Positions 52,915-63,377 are shown, counted from the first letter of the stretch. The stretch: DNA of 64,000 bases from Hymenobacter sediminis (GCF_003231285.1 NZ_QKNS01000001.1:372001-436000); one strand, 5' to 3'. Notes: generated by a model from the letters alone, not told the origin. A program made the numbers and translations.

Positions 52915-53463
52915 TTATTCTTCCAGATAATTCCGTCGGCTGGGCCAGGCTTTCCGCTCCCGGCGACGCTGCTCAGCGCGGTGGTCAACGTGACCTCCAT
53001 AGCAAATTCGCTTGTCGGTGTCAAAGCGCATAAAATCTTCTACAATGCGTGTTCCTTGCCGGATCATTAGGCCGTTAAGTGGGCAGTTATCATACCCGCA
53101 GTTATGCTTGGAATACGTGCCAAACCCGCGGTGCCGGATGCGCTTCTCAGTTAGGATGCGCTGCTGCGTCCGGCGGATTTCAGTCCACACCGCCCGCTTA
53201 TCGGCCACGGTTAACTCTTGCCCCAGGGTGCTGAGACGGAGGTAGGTGCTGGGGTCTTTCAGCTGTAGAAACTCGTAGAACTTAGGAAACGCTGCCGCCG
53301 CCGCATCCCGCAGGCGCAGCTGCTGCTCCAGATTCAGCTTCTCATTCTCAAGTAAACTGCGGAATAGCCCCAGCGAGTTAAAATCAGTATAGCGCCGGTA
53401 GTGAACAAGCAGATGGTGATAATCAGCTTCCGTAAGTTGATTCAGACGACGATTAAGCTTCAT
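52915..53463 (-). CDS. Hypothetical protein with a Cys/His cluster
   Basis: 182 aa. Helical, charged N-terminal ~110 aa (RRLNQLTEADYHHLLVHYRR), then HNCGYDNCPLNGLMIRQ and, further on, ICYGGHVDHR, which together provide three Cys and several His for a possible metal site. The C-terminus is very basic (RAEQRRRERKAWPSRR). I do not recognise the family. It follows mnmD closely (15 bp) on the same strand. Confidence 0.7.
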   Translation of the reverse strand: MKLNRRLNQLTEADYHHLLVHYRRYTDFNSLGLFRSLLENEKLNLEQQLRLRDAAAAAFPKFYEFLQLKDPSTYLRLSTLGQELTVADKRAVWTEIRRTQQRILTEKRIRHRGFGTYSKHNCGYDNCPLNGLMIRQGTRIVEDFMRFDTDKRICYGGHVDHRAEQRRRERKAWPSRRNYLEE

Positions 53464-53478
53464 AGCGAATGTATGTAG

Positions 53479-54165
53479 TTAGTCCTGCTTCCGCGCCCGG
53501 GTCATTTCGCGCTTGCCGGGCGGGCCGGGAATCTTTTCCACCAGCCAGCCGGCGGCCTTCAGGCTGCGCTTGAACGAGCCCTTGGCGCAGTAGCTGACCA
53601 GCACCCCACCAGGCGCGGCGGCGTGGTAGAGTTGCGCGAACACCTCATCGGTCCACATATCGGGCTGCTTTTCCGGGGCGAAGGCGTCGAAGTAGATAAC
53701 CTGGTAGGTGTTGTGGGGTAGGGCGGTGGCTTGCAGCTCGCCGGCGCGCTTCAGCAGCTCGAAGTTGGGAGTCAGCGGTACGGGGCGGTTCCAGGCGGCG
53801 GCGTGCAGCTGGTGCTGGTAGTCCAGCAGCTCGGGGCTGGCTAGGTGGCCGTCGGGGTGCATCTGGCTGACTACCTCCCAGGGCAGCGGAAACTTCTCGA
53901 TGGTATCGTAGAAAATTTTCTGCCCGGCGGTGAGGCTACGCTCCAGGGTCAGCAGGGCATTCAGGCCGGTACCAAAGCCTACTTCCAGCACCCACACCAC
54001 GGGGTTTTCCTCGGTTAGGGCTGGCTCCAGGCCGGCGGCCAGGTACACGTGTCGGGCCTCCTGCAGGGCGCCGTGGGTGCTGTGGTAATGCTCGTTGAGC
54101 GCCGGCACGTACAGGGTGCTGGAGCCGTCGGCGGTGGCGCGAACTTCAACGTGAGGTGTAGACAT
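53479..54165 (-). CDS. mnmD: tRNA (5-methylaminomethyl-2-thiouridine)(34)-methyltransferase MnmD
   Basis: 228 aa. SAM-dependent methylase that completes mnm5s2U in the wobble position of certain tRNAs. Features: SSTLYVPALNEHYHSTHGALQEARHVYL at the start, SAM loop VLEVGFGTGLNAL, catalytic IYFDAFAPEKQPDMWTDEVF, and GVLVSYCAKGSFKRSL near the end with GKREMTRA. The stand-alone form lacks the FAD-dependent MnmC domain, normal for Bacteroidota. Confidence 0.94.
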   Translation of the reverse strand: MSTPHVEVRATADGSSTLYVPALNEHYHSTHGALQEARHVYLAAGLEPALTEENPVVWVLEVGFGTGLNALLTLERSLTAGQKIFYDTIEKFPLPWEVVSQMHPDGHLASPELLDYQHQLHAAAWNRPVPLTPNFELLKRAGELQATALPHNTYQVIYFDAFAPEKQPDMWTDEVFAQLYHAAAPGGVLVSYCAKGSFKRSLKAAGWLVEKIPGPPGKREMTRARKQD

Positions 54166-54369
54166 GGAAGGGGAGCGGAAAAAGAAAAATCTGCCACCAA
54201 AGCCGCGCGGCGCGGGGGCAGAACTTGGCTAATATACTGCGTTTGAGGTTTCGGCGGTAGCCGGGGGTAGGGCGGCAGGCACTGTTCAGAACGCCGGGGT
54301 TGGCGCACTTGGGTTGTGCGGGCACCAAAAATCCGCCGTACTTTATCGGCTCCTCCACCGGCCTACCCC

Positions 54370-54804
54370 ATGCCCCGCGTTAAAGTCCAGCTGCCCGAAA
54401 CCTACCTGCTCACCACGGAAATTCCGGTGCGCATCACTGACCTCAACTACGGCGCCCACCTCGGCAACGATGCCCTACTGAGCATTCTGCACGAGGCGCG
54501 GGTGCAGTTTCTGCGCCACCTCGGCCACGCCGAGTTCGACCCCGCCACCGGCCTGGGCCACATTATGGCTGATGTGGCCATTGAGTACAAGGGCGAAGGA
54601 TTTTACGGCGACGTGCTGCACATTCAGATGGCGGCCACCGACCTGAGCAAGTACGGTTTCGATTTGGTGTACTGGGTAAAAAACCAGGACGGCCGCGAAA
54701 TTGCCCGCGCCAAAACCGGCATGCTCGGCTTCAACTACAACACTCGCCAGCTCCTACCCCTCACGGAAGAGTACACCGCCCGCCTGCGCGGCGAAACCGC
54801 ATGA
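54370..54804 (+). CDS. Hotdog-fold acyl-CoA thioesterase
   Basis: 144 aa from ATG 54370. Hotdog features: ETYLLTTEIPVRITDLNYGAHLGNDALLSILHEARVQFL, with the Asp/Asn pocket, and YWVKNQDGREIARAKTGMLGF as the last strands. It is like the 4-hydroxybenzoyl-CoA/YbgC-type thioesterases; the natural acyl-CoA is unknown. Its stop overlaps the start of the thiE-like gene (ATGA). Confidence 0.88.
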   Translation: MPRVKVQLPETYLLTTEIPVRITDLNYGAHLGNDALLSILHEARVQFLRHLGHAEFDPATGLGHIMADVAIEYKGEGFYGDVLHIQMAATDLSKYGFDLVYWVKNQDGREIARAKTGMLGFNYNTRQLLPLTEEYTARLRGETA

Positions 54805-55424
54805 GCTCAGGCCCCGGCTTTCAGCTAGTTCTGCTAACGGCCCCGGAGCCGCATCCCGCCGAAATAAAGGTGCTGGCCGCCATTATGGCCAGCCCCACGC
54901 CCCCGCGCCTGCACCTGCGCCGCCCCGCCTGGACCCCAGCCGAAACCGCCGCTTGGCTGCGCGCCGCTCCGCCAGAGTGGCTACCCCACCTCGTGCTGCA
55001 TAACCACCACGTGTTGGCGGCGGAGTTCAGGGTAGGCGGCGTGCATTTCACGGCCAGCGCCCGCGCGGCGGGTCAGCACCAGGTTCGGCCCGCCAGCGGC
55101 ACCGTTTCTACCGCCCTGCATTCTCTGGCCGAGGTACAGGCCCTGGGCCCGGCGTTCGACTACGTGTTTCTTAGCCCCATCTTTAACAGCATCAGTAAGG
55201 TCGGCTACCCCAGTGCTTTCGAGTTGCCAGAAGTAGCTGCTACCCTGCAAGCAGTGCCCGAAGCCCGGGTGCTGGCCCTGGGCGGCATCCAGGCCGGCAC
55301 GCTCCCGTTGGCCCAGCAGACCGGCTTTGCGGGTGCCGCCGTGCTGGGCGCCGTCTGGGAAGCGCCGGACCCGGTAGCGGCCTTCAGAGAGTTGGCCGAT
55401 CTGGCGTACGGAAAGCAGTTGTAA
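54801..55424 (+). CDS. ThiE/TenI-like thiamine phosphate synthase family protein
   Basis: 207 aa TIM-barrel. Blocks HLRRPAWTPAETAAWLR, HLVLHNHHVLAAEFRVGGVHF, AFDYVFLSPIFNSISKVGY and LALGGIQAGTLPLAQQTGFAGAAVLG are shared with the ThiE/TenI family. A canonical ThiE is encoded in the thiamine operon (58246-58875). Phosphate-binding residues typical of active ThiE are less clear here, so this may be a TenI-type aromatase of thiazole phosphate or a paralogue of other function. Coupled to the thioesterase gene by overlap. Confidence 0.75.
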   Translation: MSSGPGFQLVLLTAPEPHPAEIKVLAAIMASPTPPRLHLRRPAWTPAETAAWLRAAPPEWLPHLVLHNHHVLAAEFRVGGVHFTASARAAGQHQVRPASGTVSTALHSLAEVQALGPAFDYVFLSPIFNSISKVGYPSAFELPEVAATLQAVPEARVLALGGIQAGTLPLAQQTGFAGAAVLGAVWEAPDPVAAFRELADLAYGKQL

Positions 55425-55550
55425 GCCAAGCAAGAACCTGACAGGCAGAGCGCACGAAACATTTCGGGCGTTTTCCCAGCACATCCATCTGTTTCAGCAC
55501 ATCAATTTGTCCTAGCCCGTCATCCCACCTTAGCACGTTGTCATGTCGAG

Positions 55551-55622
55551 CTTGTCGAGACATCTCGCGTGCTGACGTTGGAATTAGTAACCAAGCGTCA
55601 GCACGCGAGATGTCTCGACAAG
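55551..55622. repeat. Perfect 27-bp inverted repeat
   Basis: Arms 55551-55577 and 55596-55622 with extra TTGG/CCAA pairing inside. It begins just after GTCATGTCGAG, resembling GTCATGCTGAGC and GTCATCCTGAGC at the start of the two elements in the thiamine operon. It therefore probably belongs to the same loose class. Confidence 0.8.
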
Positions 55623-55686
55623 ACAGTTCTATTCAATCACATGACGTTCTATTTACTCAACAGTGAAGTAAGCTACTGCCCGCTAT

Positions 55687-56067
55687 ATGGTATCAAGAAG
55701 GAAATATTCGGCGCTCTTACCCGTGCTACTGCTGATAAGCGCGCCAGTTATGGGCGAGGCTTTTAAGGGGCAGGATTTGGGAGAGTTTCTGTGGGGTGTG
55801 CTGCTGCTGCTGCTGGGTGCGCCGCTTGGCATTGGGCTGGGTGTGTATGCCTTCTTGCAGATGAGCGACCGGGGAGAATATACGGCCAGTAGGACGATGA
55901 CTCTAGTCTGCGCCTTTCTGGGCTGGTGGGGCTCTATGTTCCTGCTCGGCTCTATGCAGGCTAGCCGGGGCCAGGATGGCACCAATGAGTTTCTGATGCT
56001 GTGCGCCGGGGTAGGCGCCGCGTTGGGTGGCTACTACCTCAGTCGGGAGCAGACGCCTACCCCCTAG
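55687..56067 (+). CDS. Small hypothetical membrane protein
   Basis: 126 aa. Basic start (MVSRRKYS), then about four hydrophobic segments: ALLPVLLLISAPVMG, LWGVLLLLLGAPLGIGLGVYAF, TLVCAFLGWWGSMFLLG and LMLCAGVGAALGGYYL. No known domain. Its C-terminus ends 14 bp from the convergent thiH. GVG is coded by the octamer GGGGTAGG at 56008-56015. Confidence 0.65.
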   Translation: MVSRRKYSALLPVLLLISAPVMGEAFKGQDLGEFLWGVLLLLLGAPLGIGLGVYAFLQMSDRGEYTASRTMTLVCAFLGWWGSMFLLGSMQASRGQDGTNEFLMLCAGVGAALGGYYLSREQTPTP

Positions 56068-56080
56068 CCAGCCGCCAACC

Positions 56081-57193
56081 TCAGCTCTGGAGCGCCAAGT
56101 CCCAATCTTTCCAGACGGGCTCGTAACCCTGGCAGCGAAGCATGGCGGCTATTTCCCGGGGGCTACGCTCGTCGCTGATTTCGAACTGCTCCAAGGATTC
56201 CGGCTCCACGGCGTAGCCACCGGGGTTGGTTTTGGAGCCCGCGCTCATGGTCGTGATGCCCAGCTGGCTCACATGGTCGCGGAACAAGGGCGTTTCGCGG
56301 GTGGAGAGGGAAAGCTCCACTTCCTGATTCAGGAGGCGGTAGGCGCAAATCAGCTGCACCAGCTCCCGGTCCGTCATTTCTACTTTGGGTTGCAGCAGCC
56401 CTTCGGCGGGGCGCAGGCGCGGGAACGACAGGCTGTACTTGGTCTGCCAGTAGGTACGCTCCAGGTAGTCGAGGTGTAGGGCCGTGAAAAAGGAATCGGT
56501 GCGCCAGTCTTCCAGGCCAAACAGCACGCCCAGCCCCATCTTATGAATGCCGGCGCGGCCCAGGCGGTCGGGCGTATCGAGGCGGTAGTAGAAGTTCGAC
56601 TTGCGGCCCTTCGGGTGGTGCTTGCGGTAGTCGTGCTGGTGGTAGGTTTCCTGGTACACCAGCACCGTGTTCAGGCCTTCCGGAATCAGCTGCTCGTAAT
56701 CGGTCTGGTCCAGGGGCTGCACTTCCATGGCCAAGTGGGCGAAGTGCGGACGCAGGGTGCGCAGGGCGTTACGCAGGTACTCTACCCCCACGGTTTGGTT
56801 GGCCTCGCCGGTTACCAGCAGCACATGTTCGTAGCCCCAGTCCTTGAGTACGGCCGCTTCCTGCAGAATTTCTACGCTGCTCAGGGTGCGGCGGCGCAGC
56901 TTGTTGTCCATGCTGAAGCCGCAGTAAGTGCAGATGTTCTGGCACTCGTTGCTCAGGTACAGCGGGGCGAACAACTGCATGGTACGCCCGAACCGCTGCC
57001 GCGTCAGGTGCTGGCTGAGTTGAGCCATCTGCTCGAGGTAGGGCGCGGCAGCCGGCGAAATCAGGGCCTGAAAGTCGTCGAGGGTGCGGCGCGGCGCGGC
57101 CAGGGCCCGCTCCACATCGGCGGCCGTTTTGGCGTAGATGCCGGCTTTCACCTCATCCCAGGGGTAGGCCTCGAAAACAGGACGGAAGGACAT
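56081..57193 (-). CDS. thiH: 2-iminoacetate synthase ThiH
   Basis: 370 aa radical SAM enzyme that cleaves tyrosine to dehydroglycine (and p-cresol) for the thiazole ring. The cluster motif C-x3-C-x2-C is in ECQNICTYCGF. Other typical parts are VLLVTGEANQTVGVEYLRNAL, YQETYHQHDYRKHHPKG and the C-terminal TTMSAGSKTNPGGY. This implies an anaerobic-style tyrosine lyase route rather than the ThiO oxidase. Last gene of the thi operon, 270 bp after thiG with a palindrome between. Confidence 0.95.
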   Translation of the reverse strand: MSFRPVFEAYPWDEVKAGIYAKTAADVERALAAPRRTLDDFQALISPAAAPYLEQMAQLSQHLTRQRFGRTMQLFAPLYLSNECQNICTYCGFSMDNKLRRRTLSSVEILQEAAVLKDWGYEHVLLVTGEANQTVGVEYLRNALRTLRPHFAHLAMEVQPLDQTDYEQLIPEGLNTVLVYQETYHQHDYRKHHPKGRKSNFYYRLDTPDRLGRAGIHKMGLGVLFGLEDWRTDSFFTALHLDYLERTYWQTKYSLSFPRLRPAEGLLQPKVEMTDRELVQLICAYRLLNQEVELSLSTRETPLFRDHVSQLGITTMSAGSKTNPGGYAVEPESLEQFEISDERSPREIAAMLRCQGYEPVWKDWDLALQS

Positions 57194-57260
57194 GAGCGGG
57201 GTAGGGGTTGGGGGTGGTAGTAGGGGTAGGAAAGTCGCTAGCCTGTTGGTTGACGTCAGT

Positions 57261-57395
57261 CCGTCATGCTGAGCATGTGGCGCATCAAGCCAGGGATCGA
57301 AGCATCTCTACCTCTGGCTAATCAACTGACATAGCAACGAAGCAGTAGAGATGCTTCGATCCCTGGCTTGATGCGCCACATGCTCAGCATGACGG
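57261..57395. repeat. Perfect 51-bp inverted repeat between thiG and thiH (family element A)
   Basis: Arms 57261-57311 and 57345-57395 are exact complements over 51 bases; loop of 33 nt (CTCTGGCTAATCAACTGACA...). The loop starts CTCTGGCTAAT and ends ACGAAGCA, exactly as in the element at 59687-59782. The right arm begins GTAGAG and both arms carry GTCATGCTGAGC at the outside. It is within a co-directional operon, so it could slow or stop transcription before thiH. Confidence 0.9.
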
Positions 57396-57466
57396 TCTTA
57401 GAAAGCACGCCAGATGCTTCGGCTGCGCCTCTGCATGACCATAGTCTGGGGCAGCAACTGCTAGTT

Positions 57467-58249
57467 TCAGTTCTCCCCTAAGAAAGACGTGAGCGGGCTG
57501 CTGGCTACGGCGGCGTTGCGCACGGGGGCGGCCAGCTTGGCTTCGTAGGCGAGGCGGCCGGCTTCCACGGCCAGGCGGAAGGCGTGGGCCATCTGCACCG
57601 GGTTGCCGGCCACGGCCAGGGCCGTGTTGACCAGCACGGCATCGGCCCCCAACTCCATGGCCTCGGCGGCGTGCGAGGGCGCGCCCAGACCGGCATCTAC
57701 CACCACCGGCACCTTGCTTTGCCCAATGATGATTTCGAGGAAGTCGCGGGTACGCAGGCCTTGATTGCTGCCAATGGGCGCGCCCAGGGGCATAACGGCC
57801 GCCACGCCTACCTCCTCCAGGCGCTTGCACAGCACCGGGTCGGCGTGGATGTAGGGCAGCACCACGAACCCTAGCTTCACCAGCTCCTCGGCGGCTTTCA
57901 GGGTTTCAATGGGGTCGGGCAGCAGGTACTTGGGGTCGGGGTGAATCTCGAGCTTGAGCCAATTGGTTTCCAGGGCTTCGCGGGCGAGTTGGGCGGCAAA
58001 TACCGCCTCACGGGCCGTGCGAACCCCGGAGGTGTTGGGCAGTAGGCTAAACTGCGGGTGCTGCAGGTGGCGCAGAATATCGTCCTGGTCATTGCCGACG
58101 TCCACCCGCTTCAAGGCCACCGTCACTAGCTCCGAGCCCGAAGCCAGCAGAGTTTCCTCCATCAGCGCCGCCGAGCTGAACTTGCCGGTGCCGGTGAACA
58201 GGCGCGAGGTAAAGGTGCGCCCTGCTACTACAAGGGGTTGGGCCATCAT
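57467..58249 (-). CDS. thiG: Thiazole synthase ThiG
   Basis: 260 aa from ATG 58249 (or 58246); open frame further upstream is not homologous. ThiG forms the thiazole phosphate from deoxyxylulose phosphate, dehydroglycine and ThiS thiocarboxylate. Blocks: [22 protein letters not shown] (Schiff-base Lys in [11 protein letters not shown]), [33 protein letters not shown] and [17 protein letters not shown]. Start overlaps the thiE stop (ATGATGA). Good evidence for coupling. Confidence 0.96.
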   Translation of the reverse strand: MMAQPLVVAGRTFTSRLFTGTGKFSSAALMEETLLASGSELVTVALKRVDVGNDQDDILRHLQHPQFSLLPNTSGVRTAREAVFAAQLAREALETNWLKLEIHPDPKYLLPDPIETLKAAEELVKLGFVVLPYIHADPVLCKRLEEVGVAAVMPLGAPIGSNQGLRTRDFLEIIIGQSKVPVVVDAGLGAPSHAAEAMELGADAVLVNTALAVAGNPVQMAHAFRLAVEAGRLAYEAKLAAPVRNAAVASSPLTSFLGEN

Positions 58250-58875
58250 TGGGGGGTAGGGAGTGAGGTGGGAAGAAGCGTGAGGAAAGTGGCGGCTGCC
58301 AGTTGTGGCTCCGGGGCCGCCGAAATGGCCCCGGACACGGCTACCCCGTGCAGGCCCATGGCCAGCAAACCGGGTACATCGGCCGGCGTGATGCCGCCAA
58401 TGCTCACCACCGGCACCGTGATGCCCGCCGCGCGGCACTGGGCCATGATGGTTGCGTAGCCTTCCAGCCCCAGAATCGGGCTGAGGCGTTCTTTCGTAAC
58501 CGTAAACCGGAACGGCCCTAGCCCGATGTAGTCCACGCCCGCGGCGGCCAGCCGCTCGATATCCGCAAATGTGTTGGCCGTGCCGCCGATGATGAAATCA
58601 GGACCCAGAATAGCACGGGCATCATCCGGCGGCATGTCCTGCTGGCCCAGGTGCACCCCTTCGGCCCCGATTTCCTGCGCAATCTGCGGGTTGTCGTTGA
58701 TGAGGAGGGTAGCGCCGTAGCGGCGGCAGACCTGTTGGGTGTCCAGGGCCAGCTGCTTCCAGGCAGTGTGGGGCGTGTTTTTCACCCGCAACTGTACCCA
58801 GCGCACTCCGCCGGCGCAGGCCTGCTCGGCCTGGGTGGGGGAGTCCGTAATAAACTGAAGGGTGCTGATGCGCAT
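58246..58875 (-). CDS. thiE: Thiamine phosphate synthase ThiE
   Basis: 209 aa. It joins HMP-pyrophosphate and thiazole phosphate to thiamine phosphate. Visible: [62 protein letters not shown] and [12 protein letters not shown]. It lies 3 bp from thiD and overlaps thiG. It is the operon copy; the paralogue at 54801-55424 lies outside. Confidence 0.95.
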   Translation of the reverse strand: MRISTLQFITDSPTQAEQACAGGVRWVQLRVKNTPHTAWKQLALDTQQVCRRYGATLLINDNPQIAQEIGAEGVHLGQQDMPPDDARAILGPDFIIGGTANTFADIERLAAAGVDYIGLGPFRFTVTKERLSPILGLEGYATIMAQCRAAGITVPVVSIGGITPADVPGLLAMGLHGVAVSGAISAAPEPQLAAATFLTLLPTSLPTPQ

Positions 58876-58878
58876 AGG

Positions 58879-59640
58879 TTAGTGGTCTTGAAAATGGTAG
58901 CCCAGCAGCGTGTCGTTGCTGGCCAGAACCTGGGTGGTGTAGTCTTTCCCGCGGCGGCAGGCTTCCAGCAGCGGCTGCCCTTTTGCCAGCTCCGCCGTAA
59001 TGGCCGCCGACAGCACGCAGCCGCTGCCGTGTTTCTCGCCGTGGGACAGACGAGGGGTAGTGAACCGGGCTACTTCCTGCCCGTCGCTGAACAGCAGGTC
59101 GGTAGCTTCGGGGCCGGTGGTGTGGCCGCCTTTCAGCAGCACCGGGCAAAACATACTGACTGCCGCCGCCGCCAACTCAGGAGTAGCAGCGGGCCACAGG
59201 CGTAGCATCTCGGGTTGGTTGGGCGTAAGCAAGGCCAACTGCCGGCACAGCTGGGACACCAACTGCGGGGTCGGCGTGGTATGGAAGTCGTAGCCGGCAC
59301 TGGCTTTCAGCACCGGGTCCCATACCAAACTCAGGGTAGGGCGCAACTCTCGCAGCCAGGCCAGCAGGCCTGGTAGCTCCGGTAGGTTGTCCACCAGTCC
59401 CAGCTTGGCCCACTCCACTGGGAAGCGCCGTAGCAGCACCTGCACCTGGTCCCGCACGTCGGCAGTTGCTACCCCTATGATCCGCTCAAACTCCACGTCG
59501 TTCTGCACCGTGAGGGCCGTGCACACGCCTAGCCCGTAGACGCCCAGGGCCTCCATGGTTTTGCAGTCGGCCAGCAGGCCGGCCCCACCACTAGGGTCGA
59601 AGCCGGCCATACTCAGAGCGTAAGGGCGGAGGTTGGACAT
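58879..59640 (-). CDS. thiD: Hydroxymethylpyrimidine/phosphomethylpyrimidine kinase ThiD
   Basis: 253 aa ribokinase-like. It phosphorylates HMP to HMP-PP. Motifs: LSMAGFDPSGGAGLLADCKTMEALGVYG at the N-terminus, VWDPVLKASAGY, LTPNQPEMLRLW, VLLKGGHTTG, and the anion hole HGEKHGSGCVLSAA with the catalytic residue. In the thi operon between thiC and thiE; the palindrome at 59687 lies just upstream. Confidence 0.95.
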   Translation of the reverse strand: MSNLRPYALSMAGFDPSGGAGLLADCKTMEALGVYGLGVCTALTVQNDVEFERIIGVATADVRDQVQVLLRRFPVEWAKLGLVDNLPELPGLLAWLRELRPTLSLVWDPVLKASAGYDFHTTPTPQLVSQLCRQLALLTPNQPEMLRLWPAATPELAAAAVSMFCPVLLKGGHTTGPEATDLLFSDGQEVARFTTPRLSHGEKHGSGCVLSAAITAELAKGQPLLEACRRGKDYTTQVLASNDTLLGYHFQDH

Positions 59641-59686
59641 CGAGTTAGAGGGTAGGGGCAGAGGTTGACATTGAGGTAGAAACGCT

Positions 59687-59782
59687 TGTCATCCTGAGCA
59701 GCACGAAGGACCTCTACCTCTGGCTAATTCACTAGAGATTACAACGAAGCAGTAGAGGTCCTTCGCTACGCTCAGGATGACA
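59687..59782. repeat. 31-bp inverted repeat between thiC and thiD (family element A)
   Basis: Arms 59687-59717 and 59752-59782 pair with only a 4-base internal mismatch. Loop of 34 nt begins CTCTGGCTAAT and ends ACAACGAAGCA, near-identical to the loop of the element at 57261-57395. Outer sequence TGTCATCCTGAGC matches the TCATGCTGAGC of that element. Same family, same orientation, inside the same operon. Confidence 0.9.
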
Positions 59783-59796
59783 GGCAGTCGTTTCGT

Positions 59797-61958
<2,162 letters not shown>

Positions 61959-61994
61959 GCAACAAGCGGTTAGCTGGTTGAGTGTCAAAACAAT

Positions 61995-62123
61995 AAACTT
62001 TTAGGGGCGCACGCCACGGGCACAGGTTGGCCCGGTTCAGTCACTTTTCCCTTCGCCAGCATTACCCGGATCAGGTTCAAAGGGTATTTCTCAGTCCTGC
62101 GCGGCAGAACACCCCTAAAGTTT
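61995..62123 (-). ncRNA. TPP riboswitch (thi-box) with candidate expression platform
   Basis: On the minus strand the core TPP aptamer runs from about 62122 to 62042: GGGGTG, then CTGAGAAATACCC, GAACCTGAT, GGGTAATGC and GCGAAGGGAAA, in the correct order. P1 can form between ACTTT and AAAGT. Further downstream the RNA has CCCCTAAAAGTTT (genome 62007-61995), the complement of AAACTTTAGGGG (62123-62112) with one bulged A. This can compete with P1. thiS starts about 37 nt after it. Binding of thiamine pyrophosphate presumably lowers thi expression. Confidence 0.93.
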
Positions 62124-62289
62124 ACGCTGCCAAGGTAAGGGAAATTGTCAAATGGTAAGGCGGCGAAATGCACAAGTAAGAAAAACTTCTTCTCTGATTA
62201 ACCGCCTCGCTGGCCGGCACTTTTTTCAGGTTCAGCGGGTTGAGGGATGTTCTGGAAAAGAAGACCTAGGGGTTCGACTTTCCGCCTTG
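62124..62289. promoter_or_regulatory. Divergent promoter region between thi operon and rlmN
   Basis: Short AT-richer stretch between the riboswitch (minus) and rlmN (plus). On the minus strand TTTGACA and TACCTTGG are seen close to the riboswitch 5' end, but the spacing is too short for a standard promoter. No ORF of interest. Confidence 0.4.
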
Positions 62290-62297
62290 TATCTTTG
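62290..62297 (+). promoter_or_regulatory. -7 promoter element immediately before rlmN (TATCTTTG)
   Basis: TATCTTTG is a perfect TAnnTTTG box and ends only 5 nt before the ATG at 62303. Transcription normally starts a few bases after the box, so the mRNA would be leaderless or nearly so. A -33 TTTG is not evident. Confidence 0.55.
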
Positions 62298-62302
62298 CAG
62301 TT

Positions 62303-63376
62303 ATGATGATTGACCTGCCCGTAGTTTCGAAGCGCGATATCCGCAAACTTACCCCCGACGAGCTCAAGGCCTTTATGGTGGAGCACGGCGAGAAGCCTTT
62401 CCGCGCCAAGCAGGTGCTGGAGTGGCTGTGGAAAAACACAGCTTCGTCGTTTGAGGAGATGAACAACATCTCTTTAGCTACGCGCGAGCTGCTGGCCCGG
62501 CACTTTGTCATCAATGGCGTGCAGGTGCAAAACTCCCAGCTCTCCAACGACGGCACCATCAAATCGGCCTTCCGCCTGCACGACGGCAACATCGTGGAAG
62601 GCGTGCTCATCCCGCACGATACGCGCATGACAGCCTGCATCAGCTCGCAGGTAGGCTGCTCCCTGACCTGCAAGTTCTGCGCTACCGGCTACATGGAGCG
62701 CAAGCGCAACCTCGATGCGGCAGAAATTTATGACCAGGTAGTCCGCATCCGGGAGCAGTGCGAAAAGCAGTACGGTACCCCGCTCACCAACATCGTGTAC
62801 ATGGGCATGGGCGAGCCCCTGCTGAACTACGCCAACGTAGTGAAAAGCATTGAGCGCATCACGGCCCCCGACGGCCTGAACATGGCTCCGCGCCGCATCA
62901 CCGTCAGCACCGCCGGCATTGCCAAGATGATCAAGAAGCTGGCCGACGACGACGTAAAGGCCAATCTGGCCCTCTCGTTGCACGCGCCCAACGACACGAA
63001 GCGCAACGAAATTATGCCCATCAACGAAGCCAACTCTCTTGCTTCGTTGAAGGATGCCCTTAAGCACTACCACCAGAAAACCGGCCGCAAGGTCACCTAC
63101 GAGTACATCGTGTTCGAGAGCTTCAACGACACCCTGCAGGACGCCGAGGAGCTGTACCAGATTTCGAAGTGGATTCCCTGCAAGGTGAACCTCATCGAGT
63201 ACAACCCCATCGAAAACGCCGACTACGTAAACACTGCCGACGATAAGCTGATGGCCTTCCACAAGTACCTGGCCGACCGGGGCGTACAAACCAACGTGCG
63301 CCGCTCCCGCGGTAAAGACATCGACGCCGCCTGCGGTCAGCTGGCCGTGAAGGAAAAGGCTGACGTTGTAGCGTAG
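62303..63376 (+). CDS. rlmN: Dual-specificity rRNA/tRNA methyltransferase RlmN
   Basis: 357 aa radical SAM enzyme that adds a C2-methyl to A2503 of 23S rRNA and to A37 of certain tRNAs. Cluster Cys are C119, C123 and C126 in CSLTCKFCATG. Other blocks: GEKPFRAKQVLEWLWK, NIVYMGMGEPLLNYANV, TVSTAGIAKMI, NLALSLHAPNDTKR and the late GRDI-like GKDIDAACGQLA with the methyl-carrying Cys. Followed by a 35-bp perfect hairpin. Confidence 0.97.
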   Translation: MMIDLPVVSKRDIRKLTPDELKAFMVEHGEKPFRAKQVLEWLWKNTASSFEEMNNISLATRELLARHFVINGVQVQNSQLSNDGTIKSAFRLHDGNIVEGVLIPHDTRMTACISSQVGCSLTCKFCATGYMERKRNLDAAEIYDQVVRIREQCEKQYGTPLTNIVYMGMGEPLLNYANVVKSIERITAPDGLNMAPRRITVSTAGIAKMIKKLADDDVKANLALSLHAPNDTKRNEIMPINEANSLASLKDALKHYHQKTGRKVTYEYIVFESFNDTLQDAEELYQISKWIPCKVNLIEYNPIENADYVNTADDKLMAFHKYLADRGVQTNVRRSRGKDIDAACGQLAVKEKADVVA

Positions 63377-63377
63377 G

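Noticed and set aside
62474..63289. Long minus-strand frame opposite rlmN
   Set aside because: Val/Gly/His-rich shadow of the rlmN coding sequence without any recognisable motif.
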